Part shown: positions 57,883 through 64,000 of the stretch, in pieces
Layout: every line of letters begins with the position of its first letter
How positions within the stretch are numbered: position 1 is the stretch's first letter
Source of the DNA: Bacteriovorax sp.
GTDB lineage: Bacteria > Bdellovibrionota > Bacteriovoracia > Bacteriovoracales > Bacteriovoracaceae
Assembly (NCBI GenBank): GCA_014378525.1
Contig: JACMNL010000101.1
Coordinates: 1 to 64,000 of the forward strand
Direction: 5' to 3'
Length of the DNA stretch: 64,000 nucleotides
The notes under the pieces: generated by a model
Seen by the model: only the letters and a program-made list of their open reading frames with translations
The model's database searches: none
Told to the model about the DNA's origin: nothing
Position numbers and translations under genes: made by a program

Positions 57883-60339
57883 ATGAGCACACAAGTTTTA
57901 CCAAAGCACGCCCGTGTTGTTGTCGTTGGTGGCGGTATCATCGGAACATCGGTAGCTTACCACCTGGCAAAAATGGGATGGAACGATATCGTTCTTATTG
58001 AACGCGACAGGCTAACGTCGGGAACGACCTGGCATGCAGCAGGACTCATGGTGACGTTTGGTTCAACTTCAGAAACGTCGACTGAAATGAGAAAGTACAC
58101 CCGCGATCTATATAACAAACTTGAAGCTGAAACAGGACTTGCTACCGGATTTAAGCCGGTAGGATTTATCGAAGTAGCAACTGATAAAGACCGCCTTGAA
58201 GAGTACAGAAGAGTTTCTGCATTCAACAGATACTGTGGAGTCGATGTTCAGGAAATTTCTCCTGCTGAAGTAAAAAAACTTTTTCCCATTGCTAAAGTCG
58301 ATGATGTTCTTGCAGGCTTCTACGTAAAAGAAGACGGCCGTGTAAATCCGGTTGACGTGACAATGTCGATGGCCAAAGGTGCGCGAATGATGGGCGTGAA
58401 ATTTTTTGAAGAAGTTTCAGCAACAGGAATTCTAAAAAAGAACGGCGCTGTCACTGGTGTAAAAACAAATCTTGGAGATATTCAGGCAGAGTTCGTTGTA
58501 AACACAGCAGGGATGTGGGCAAGACAGTTTGGTGAAATGGCCGGAGTGAATATTCCGAATCAGGCCGCTGAACATTATTATTTAATCACTGAAGACATGA
58601 AAGAGATGACAGCGGATCTTCCAATTTTAGAAGACCCGTCATCGTATGGATATTTCCGCGAAGAAGTGGGTGGATTAATGATTGGTTTATTCGAACCAGT
58701 CTGTGCACCATGGAACGTTAAAAAAATTCCTCAGGATTTTTCTTTCGGCGAAATCAATCCTGACTGGGACCGCATGGCCCCTTACCTGGAAAAAGCAATG
58801 TCACGTGTTCCAATGTCTTTAAACGTTGGTGTAAAAAAATTCTTCTGCGGGCCTGAAAGTTTTACACCGGACCTTCGTCCGATCGTTGGTGAAGCACCGG
58901 AACTAAAAAATTATTTCGTAGCTGCAGGACTTAACTCTATCGGTATTTTAACTGGTGGTGGTTTAGGAAGAGTACTTGCTCACTGGATTATCACAGGGAA
59001 TCCTGATGTTGATGTGACTGGATTTAACATCGACCGCTTACAAGTTTATCAAAACAATCCTGAGTACAGAGCAACGAGAACTGTTGAATCTCTTGGAATG
59101 GTTTACAAATGTCATTATCCGACGAAGTCACCGGAGACTGCTCGTGGAGCAAAAAAATCTCCATTCCATGACAGACTAGCAGCAGCGGGTGCGTACTTCA
59201 GAGACGTCAGTGGATATGAAAGTGCAGACTGGTACGCTCCAGCTGGTGTGAAGGCAGAAACAGGTGAGTTGTCATTCGGAAAAATGCACTGGTTCCCATA
59301 CTGGGAAGCTGAACATAAGGCCGCACGTGAAAACGTCATTCTTATGGACATGTCATTCATGTGTAAATTTTTAGTTCAAGGCCGTGACGCCGGTAAAGTA
59401 TTAAACCACATTTCTGCCAACAATGTTGACGGTGAAGCCGGCATGATCACTTACACTCAATGGTTAAATTCTCACGGAACTCTTGAAGCAGATTTAACTG
59501 TAACAAAACTTTCCGATGAAAAATATTTTGTCGTTGTGACTGACTCTCAACTTCGTCACGCAGAAACATGGATCAAGAGAAACACTCCTAACGACGCTCA
59601 CTGTTTCGTTACAGATATGACCGGAGCTTACGGGCAGTTAAATATTCAGGGGCCGAAGTCTCGCGAGCTTCTTCAGTCAATCACGAGTGTCGATTTATCC
59701 AATGAAGCCTTCCCGTTCAGAGGAGCAAAAGAAATTGATATCGGATTCGCACGAGTTCTGTGCGTTCGTATTACTTATCTTGGAGAGCTTGGATACGAGT
59801 TATACATTCCAACTGAACAGGCCACTCACGTTTATGATAGAATTGTTGAAGCAGGTAAGAAGTTTGATTTGAAACATGCGGGACTAAAAGCTCTTGCAAG
59901 TTTACGTCTTGAAAAAGGTTACAAAGACTACGGACACGATATCGATAACACTGACAACGCTTATGAAACAGGCCTTGGATTTGCTGTTGATCTTAAAAAA
60001 GAAACTTTCATCGGTCGCGAGCATGCCGTAAAACAAAAAGCGGCAGCTCCGTACACACGTCGTCTATTACAAGTGTTTGTGAAAGACCCGGAAGCTATGC
60101 TTTACCATGCAGAGATTGTTAAACGTAACGGAGTTGCCGTTGGATACACTCGCGCAGGATCTTATGGGCACACACTTGGTGGAGCTGTTGGACTCGTTAT
60201 GGTTGAAGCAGGCGAGCCGGTTAATCAGGCATTCATCGACAGCGGGAAATGGGAAATTGAAGTGGCGGGTAAAACTTATCCGTGTGCTCTATCAATCAAG
60301 CCGTTATTTGATCCGGAAAATAAAAAAATAAAAGCATAA
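57883..60339 (+). CDS. Dimethylglycine/sarcosine dehydrogenase family flavoprotein
   Basis: An 818-aa enzyme. The N-terminal FAD domain has VVVVGGGIIGTSVAYHLAK (dinucleotide fold) and the family mark SGTTWHAAGLMV near residue 46. A substrate-binding DAO domain runs to about 380, then an FAO_M-like linker and GcvT-type folate-binding domains with LNIQGPKSRELL, YLGELGYELYIP and GYKDYGHDIDNTDNAYETGLG. Homologues oxidatively demethylate dimethylglycine or sarcosine and pass the one-carbon unit to tetrahydrofolate; the closest mammalian relatives also include PDPR. The exact substrate is undetermined. GGGAG precedes the ATG. Confidence 0.9.
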   Translation: MSTQVLPKHARVVVVGGGIIGTSVAYHLAKMGWNDIVLIERDRLTSGTTWHAAGLMVTFGSTSETSTEMRKYTRDLYNKLEAETGLATGFKPVGFIEVATDKDRLEEYRRVSAFNRYCGVDVQEISPAEVKKLFPIAKVDDVLAGFYVKEDGRVNPVDVTMSMAKGARMMGVKFFEEVSATGILKKNGAVTGVKTNLGDIQAEFVVNTAGMWARQFGEMAGVNIPNQAAEHYYLITEDMKEMTADLPILEDPSSYGYFREEVGGLMIGLFEPVCAPWNVKKIPQDFSFGEINPDWDRMAPYLEKAMSRVPMSLNVGVKKFFCGPESFTPDLRPIVGEAPELKNYFVAAGLNSIGILTGGGLGRVLAHWIITGNPDVDVTGFNIDRLQVYQNNPEYRATRTVESLGMVYKCHYPTKSPETARGAKKSPFHDRLAAAGAYFRDVSGYESADWYAPAGVKAETGELSFGKMHWFPYWEAEHKAARENVILMDMSFMCKFLVQGRDAGKVLNHISANNVDGEAGMITYTQWLNSHGTLEADLTVTKLSDEKYFVVVTDSQLRHAETWIKRNTPNDAHCFVTDMTGAYGQLNIQGPKSRELLQSITSVDLSNEAFPFRGAKEIDIGFARVLCVRITYLGELGYELYIPTEQATHVYDRIVEAGKKFDLKHAGLKALASLRLEKGYKDYGHDIDNTDNAYETGLGFAVDLKKETFIGREHAVKQKAAAPYTRRLLQVFVKDPEAMLYHAEIVKRNGVAVGYTRAGSYGHTLGGAVGLVMVEAGEPVNQAFIDSGKWEIEVAGKTYPCALSIKPLFDPENKKIKA

Positions 60340-60402
60340 TTTACCGGGATTTTAGCTAAAGACTCATCGCGGTAAAATGATTTATGAAAAAATCATTTTA
60401 CC
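60340..60402 (+). promoter_or_regulatory. Start-codon hairpin and alternative stem of the L,D-transpeptidase gene
   Basis: GGTAAAATGATTT (60371-60383) and AAATCATTTTACC (60390-60402) are perfect 13-nt arms around the 6-nt loop ATGAAA, which is the start codon and second codon. A third segment TTTACCG (60340-60346) can pair instead with CGGTAAA at 60370-60376. The alternatives are mutually exclusive, as in an RNA switch. There is no good Shine-Dalgarno sequence outside the stem. Confidence 0.5.
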
Positions 60403-60983
60403 AGAGTTTCTTGGTCGGGCTATGCCTTCTATTATCTGTGAGTGCGAGAGCATCGGATTACTCGCATCTGGATCCTGATCATATCATTCCAAAAAATTTA
60501 TTATTTCAGGCAGAGGATTATTACGACCAAAACCTGGATAAAATTCAAAACAAACGAGTAATGGGAATCATCGATTTCAAAAAGCACAATTCCAAAAGAC
60601 GTTTTTATATTATTGATATGGAATCAGGCAGAGTGGAAAGCTACTTAACTGCTCACGGAAAAAATTCTGATCCAAAACATACTGGGTATGCGACGAAGTT
60701 TTCCAACACACCCGACTCGCTAATGACGTCACTTGGTTTTTATATGACCGCTGAAACTTACGACGGAAAAAACGGTTATTCACTAAGGCTTGATGGACTT
60801 TCAGCGACTAACTCAAATGCACGCGATAGGGCCATTGTTATTCACGGAGCAGACTACGTGACACCTGGAAATTTAATCGGAAGAAGTTCAGGATGTCCTG
60901 CTGTCGAACAAAGATACCATGCAGATCTGATCGATCGTCTCAAGGGCGGAGCTCTGTTGTACGCGGGGCTGGGGTCTTTTTAA
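60384..60983 (+). CDS. Secreted L,D-transpeptidase-like protein (YkuD_2)
   Basis: A 199-aa protein with signal peptide (MKKSFYQSFLVGLCLLLSVSARA). The catalytic region matches the murein L,D-transpeptidase catalytic family YkuD_2: FYIIDMESGRVESYLTAHGK, then AIVIHGADYV (conserved His) and GRSSGCPAVEQ with the nucleophile Cys. It would make or cleave L,D-crosslinks, or attach molecules to peptidoglycan, in the periplasm. Bdellovibrio L,D-transpeptidases are known to modify prey wall (established knowledge in that genus). The start codon is in a hairpin loop, so translation may be controlled. Its 3' end overlaps the convergent EamA gene by 44 bases. Confidence 0.85.
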   Translation: MKKSFYQSFLVGLCLLLSVSARASDYSHLDPDHIIPKNLLFQAEDYYDQNLDKIQNKRVMGIIDFKKHNSKRRFYIIDMESGRVESYLTAHGKNSDPKHTGYATKFSNTPDSLMTSLGFYMTAETYDGKNGYSLRLDGLSATNSNARDRAIVIHGADYVTPGNLIGRSSGCPAVEQRYHADLIDRLKGGALLYAGLGSF

Positions 60984-61848
60984 GCGCCAGAAGATTTCCT
61001 AAAAAACATAAAATCATTCCCGCATATAATTGCGGAGTAAAAACTATATTTTCAAAAAACGAAGAGATCACGATAGCAATCACCGGTGAAATAATACTCG
61101 TATAGGCCGCACGGTCTGCGCCGATGGTTCCCACCAGTGTCTGGTAGGCCCAGAATGCGACGACAGTTCCAAAAAAAGCTAAATAGGTAAGTGAGAACAT
61201 AAAAGATTTTGTCAGAGGTAAAACAAAACTCTGGTGAGTCGCGAGTCCGATGATTAAACTGAAACACGCCCCATACAGCATCCCCCACGCATTGAAAGTC
61301 ATGACAGGAATTTTCAGCTGGTGATTTTTATAGGCAAACATATTTCCGATTGAAGCAAACGAAGTGGCCACAATACCAATGACAATTCCATAAATGGTCA
61401 TGCGGTCAGCATTGAAATTCACCAGCTCTTTCCAGAATAAAAGAACAATCCCCATGAATCCCAGAATTGCACCGTAGATCACATTTCTGGAAATTTCTTT
61501 TTTAAAGATCACTTTCATTCCGAACATGTTGAAGTAGATGAGTGCTGTAAATGTGAGGGCCACTAATCCTGAACTGATTTGTTTTTCGGAGATGTAAGTA
61601 AGAATATAGTTAAGACAAAAATTAAAAAGACCCTGAAGTAAAAAAAATTTGTGATTCGCTAGTGGATAGCGCAGGGTTTTTTTTATAAATAAAATATTGA
61701 TTGCAAACATCATGACGGCCGCAAGGACATAACGATAAAAAACACCGGCGACAGGAGATGTGCTGTCGATCTGAAACTTGATCACAAACCAGGTCGTTCC
61801 CCAGATGAGAGAGCACACGGAAAATAAAAGTATATTTCGAGAGTTCAT
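60940..61848 (-). CDS. EamA/DMT-family transporter
   Basis: About 302 aa from ATG 61848; the ORF-track extension by 80 codons is antisense to the DUF4097 gene and not coding. Ten membrane helices form two EamA repeats. LIWGTTWFVIKFQ with the first conserved Trp-Gly-x-x-W opens it, 'FFGTVVAFWAYQTLVGTIGA' followed by 'AAYTSIISPVIAIVISSFF' is the second-repeat signature. Substrate is probably a metabolite or amino acid exported or exchanged; it cannot be specified. It converges with and overlaps the L,D-transpeptidase gene. Confidence 0.88.
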   Translation of the reverse strand: MNSRNILLFSVCSLIWGTTWFVIKFQIDSTSPVAGVFYRYVLAAVMMFAINILFIKKTLRYPLANHKFFLLQGLFNFCLNYILTYISEKQISSGLVALTFTALIYFNMFGMKVIFKKEISRNVIYGAILGFMGIVLLFWKELVNFNADRMTIYGIVIGIVATSFASIGNMFAYKNHQLKIPVMTFNAWGMLYGACFSLIIGLATHQSFVLPLTKSFMFSLTYLAFFGTVVAFWAYQTLVGTIGADRAAYTSIISPVIAIVISSFFENIVFTPQLYAGMILCFLGNLLALKKTPAPRTTELRP

Positions 61849-61909
61849 TTTAACAATTTTCTCTGATAGGATAATGGTGACACCAATAATACTATGGAAC
61901 AGGTGATTT

Positions 61910-62599
61910 ATGTCATTAATTTTATCGTTAATATTTTCTCTTTCACTTAAGGCAGCAGACAGTGCTCCACTGACATTCCCCGCAAATGGAGTTAAATCGA
62001 TTCTTGTATCTGTTCCGAAAGGAAGAATTTCACTATCCAGTTCAAAAACACAAAAAGATATCAGTGTTAATATTATCGAATCGAACAAAGTTTATAGCGA
62101 TAATAAAAAATGTGTAAAAAGTATCGGCCTGGAAAATACGCAGCTAAACGTAAAAATCTCCAGCGAAAATATTCTTTTTGAAAAAGCAGACTGTAATTAC
62201 GACGTGATGATTGTTGTTCCGATTGCACAGTCTTACGATATGGATATTTCTTCTGGAAGTGCATTAGTGACTGTAAGAAATGTTACAGGCGCAGTTAATT
62301 TAAAAACCGCGACAGGAAGTGTTTCAGTAGAAGGTGATGTTGTAAAAAACATTACGGCAAAATCGGCGACCGGTAACATGAGTTTTAGCTATAAAACATG
62401 CTCGGGAAGAGCAGACCTGGACATGATGAGTGCCACTGGGAAAATGAATGTGAATCTTCCTGCAACCTGTAAAATCCGGGTAGACTACAAGAGTGCTACA
62501 GGTAAGTTGTTTAATGCTTTAGGGGAAACTCAGGATTACCAGGTAATGATCAATTCCAAGAGCGCTAGCGGTGACTTTACTATTGGAAAAATGCAGTAA
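61910..62599 (+). CDS. Secreted DUF4097-type beta-helix protein
   Basis: A 229-aa protein whose short signal sequence MSLILSLIFSLSLKAA precedes DSAPLTF. The rest alternates G-S-x-x-V-x-V repeats: ISSGSALVTVRNVTGAVNLK, TATGSVSVEGDV, SATGNMSFSY, SATGKMNVNL, SATGKLFNAL and SASGDFTIG. This is typical of DUF4097/DUF4098 beta-helical proteins. Three cysteines may form disulfides. Function is unknown. AACAGGTGATT gives a ribosome site. The A+T-rich region upstream overlaps the EamA start. Confidence 0.75.
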   Translation: MSLILSLIFSLSLKAADSAPLTFPANGVKSILVSVPKGRISLSSSKTQKDISVNIIESNKVYSDNKKCVKSIGLENTQLNVKISSENILFEKADCNYDVMIVVPIAQSYDMDISSGSALVTVRNVTGAVNLKTATGSVSVEGDVVKNITAKSATGNMSFSYKTCSGRADLDMMSATGKMNVNLPATCKIRVDYKSATGKLFNALGETQDYQVMINSKSASGDFTIGKMQ

Positions 62600-62662
62600 A
62601 TTAAGGTCTGTCTAAGCGGGGTATCATCCCCAATGCTGTCTTTTTAGGTTTAAAATTACGAT

Positions 62663-63589
62663 ATGAAAAACATGTTTACGATAGAGGCAAATGAAAAAAT
62701 ACTTAAGGCCGCAGGGATCTATAGCATCCTTTGGGGTTTTATTATTTTTTTGATCCCCAGAGTGATTTTGCAGTTTTTTGGTGTAGAGATTCCTCACGTG
62801 ATCGAATTCTGGCAGTTGACTGGTATGATCGTTGGAGTAATAGGAGTTGGTTATTGCATTGCCAGTCAGGATACTGGAAAATACTGGCCGATTGTATTTG
62901 TCGGTTTTCTCGGTAACCTTCTGGGTGCCCTAGTTTTTGCCAAAGCACTTGTAAGCGTAAGTCTTCCACCATTTTTCGCTTCAATATTATTAGTAAGTAC
63001 AGCAATCTGGTTAGTTCCATTTTATTTTATTCTTCATGCGGCCTACGATGAAGTTGTTCAGGAGGATAGTCCTCCAAAGCAATTTAATGACCTGATCCGT
63101 TTTGTTCGTACATCTCAGAACAAGACTTTGCTGGAATTGTCGAATCAGCAAAACGTGTTACTGGTTTTTGTGCGCCACTTTGGTTGTACATTCTGTCGTG
63201 AAACAGTTTCTGAGATGGCCAAAATCGATGAGGCCATTCTTGGAAGAAAACTCACTGTAGTTTTTGTTCACATGAGTGACAGATCATACGGAGATGAATT
63301 CTTTTCAAAATACTACGACCACGCAGTTCACCACATTTCTGATCCGGGAAGAGCGCTTTATAAAAGTTTAAATTTAAGACGCGGCTCACTTTACCAACTG
63401 CTGGGACCGATGACCTGGATCCGCGGGATCTATGCTGGAGTCTTCAAAGGCCATGGGTTGGGAGAGTTTGAAGGTGATAGTATGCAGCTCGGTGGAGTTT
63501 TCGTTCTTTCTCACGGGCAGATTATCTTTGAACAGAAGGCGAATTCTGCCTCTCACTTGTTCCAAATAAGCACTCTTCCAGAAGTATAG
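62663..63589 (+). CDS. Membrane protein with C-terminal AhpC/TSA_2-like domain
   Basis: A 308-aa fusion. Residues about 15-130 have four hydrophobic helices (GIYSILWGFIIFLIPRVIL; QLTGMIVGVIGVGYCIA; VFVGFLGNLLGALVFA; ASILLVSTAIWLVPFYFI) and resemble DoxX-like membrane segments. Residues about 160-305 resemble the AhpC/TSA_2 (PRXL2) thioredoxin-like family: VLLVFVRHFGCTFCRETVSEM with a CxxC, then GRALYKSLNLRRGS and GGVFVLSHGQIIF. It probably reduces disulfides or peroxides using electrons or anchoring from the membrane part. Such a fusion is unusual. Substrate and side of the membrane are uncertain. Confidence 0.7.
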   Translation: MKNMFTIEANEKILKAAGIYSILWGFIIFLIPRVILQFFGVEIPHVIEFWQLTGMIVGVIGVGYCIASQDTGKYWPIVFVGFLGNLLGALVFAKALVSVSLPPFFASILLVSTAIWLVPFYFILHAAYDEVVQEDSPPKQFNDLIRFVRTSQNKTLLELSNQQNVLLVFVRHFGCTFCRETVSEMAKIDEAILGRKLTVVFVHMSDRSYGDEFFSKYYDHAVHHISDPGRALYKSLNLRRGSLYQLLGPMTWIRGIYAGVFKGHGLGEFEGDSMQLGGVFVLSHGQIIFEQKANSASHLFQISTLPEV

Positions 63590-63612
63590 TCACACATGCT
63601 ACAATAATGGTT

Positions 63613-63630
63613 CTTCCGGTTTCTCGGAAG
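63613..63630 (+). other. Hairpin in the asnB leader
   Basis: CTTCCG-GTTTCT-CGGAAG is a 6-bp stem 21 bases before the asnB ATG, next to its AGGAG ribosome site. It may be a weak terminator of the upstream gene or a leader element. Confidence 0.35.
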
Positions 63631-63651
63631 TCACCTTTAGGAGCAAAGTGG

Positions 63652-64000
63652 ATGTGCGGTTTTATCGTTATAGAAGGCGAGTTTGATTCAACTTTAACTT
63701 CTTCATCACTAGGTCCTTTTAAAAATCTTTATAACAAACTCACTCACAGAGGCCCTGACGATCACAAAGTTGTGCCGTTTAAAAAAGGCGTGATTGGTTT
63801 TCACCGTCTGGCGATTATGGATTTGAGCCCGCAGGGAGCTCAGCCTTTTAAATCAAATGACAGTCTGCTGGTTTGTAACGGGGAAATTTATAATTACCCT
63901 GCTCTAAAAAAAGAATGCACTACTCATAAATTTTTATCGGGCTCAGACTGCGAAGTTTTACTTCCATTGTATGAAATGCTCGGTATTGAAAAAATGGTAA
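63652..64000 (+). CDS. asnB: Asparagine synthase (glutamine-hydrolysing), 5' part
   Basis: The reading frame starting at ATG 63652 is open to the window edge (116 codons) and absent from the ORF track because it is unfinished. It begins Met-Cys-Gly-Phe, so Cys2 is the Ntn glutaminase nucleophile, then KLTHRGPDDH, FHRLAIMDLS, GAQPF and CNGEIYNY, the class II amidotransferase signature of AsnB. The synthetase (ATP-PPi) domain lies beyond the window. AGGAGC precedes the ATG. It makes asparagine from aspartate, glutamine and ATP, or a related surface-sugar amide. Confidence 0.93.
   Translation, partial: MCGFIVIEGEFDSTLTSSSLGPFKNLYNKLTHRGPDDHKVVPFKKGVIGFHRLAIMDLSPQGAQPFKSNDSLLVCNGEIYNYPALKKECTTHKFLSGSDCEVLLPLYEMLGIEKMV

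Noticed and set aside
1-64000. CRISPR array, insertion sequence, prophage or retron
   Set aside because: No regular direct repeats with spacers, no transposase, integrase, reverse transcriptase or phage structural gene was seen.

Overview
The window looks like a chromosomal segment of a Gram-negative, A+T-rich bacterium, most likely a Bdellovibrionota relative of the Bacteriovorax/Peredibacter type. This is an inference from overall character: many Lys-rich secreted proteins, lipoproteins and outer-membrane barrels, DUF4360 proteins, monofunctional and L,D-type peptidoglycan enzymes, tightly packed genes and many lineage-restricted hypotheticals. No 16S or other definitive marker is present. 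I see no phage, insertion sequence, CRISPR array, plasmid gene or replication origin. One tRNA-Leu(GAG) is present at 42.9 kb.

Region by region. 0-4.2 kb holds envelope proteins, a TPMT-type methyltransferase, an HTH-like protein and a divergent pair of secreted DUF4360 proteins around a GC-rich palindrome. 4.2-9.9 kb holds a glycan group (GT2, PIG-L deacetylase, GT87) and two lipid-related enzymes (Ntn amidase-like, APP1 phosphatase-like). 10-12.5 kb has MgtC and an operon ending in a coiled-coil protein with a C-terminal Hsp20-like domain. 12.7-19.5 kb has outer-membrane and secreted proteins plus inosine-guanosine kinase (gsk). 19.5-25.5 kb is a compact pyrimidine operon pyrB-carAB-pyrF in which CarA and CarB are one polypeptide. 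25.6-30 kb carries a possible nuclease, a GmhB-like phosphatase, a SRPBCC protein and a metallopeptidase/DUF4105 fusion. 30-36.7 kb has mtgA, lplA, a heterodimeric ABC exporter and a PAS histidine kinase. 36.7-42.4 kb has an orphan C5 DNA methyltransferase, an ABC-ATPase-like protein without a Walker A motif, and a three-gene row: an MnmA-like protein without catalytic cysteines, an M28 peptidase-like protein with three metal ligands replaced, and true MnmA.

42.9-46 kb, after the tRNA, is the loosest part: a barrel protein without a signal peptide, two small DoxX-like proteins, a probable frameshifted membrane gene, palindromes and a terminator. 46-57.6 kb has a lipoprotein, a Wzy/O-antigen-ligase-like protein, FKBP, glutathione peroxidase, secreted MsrA, a FemAB-like acyltransferase, a His-rich membrane protein, an overlooked 56-aa membrane protein, a thermonuclease, and a minus-strand run (methyltransferase, QueG/CblC-like protein, response regulator, map). 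57.8-64 kb has a dimethylglycine/sarcosine dehydrogenase, an L,D-transpeptidase-like gene whose start codon sits in the loop of a perfect 13-bp hairpin, an EamA transporter, a DUF4097 protein, a membrane-anchored AhpC/TSA-like protein and the 5' end of asnB.

Genes are densely packed. Co-directional neighbours often overlap by about 4 nt, several convergent pairs overlap at their stops, and several genes have a TATAAT-like box 6-8 nt before the start codon with no Shine-Dalgarno sequence, suggesting leaderless mRNAs. The most unusual items are the MnmA-like/M28-like/MnmA row, the fused CarAB, the start-codon hairpin of the L,D-transpeptidase gene, and the Hsp20 coiled-coil fusion. I cannot claim that any of them is a proven new system.
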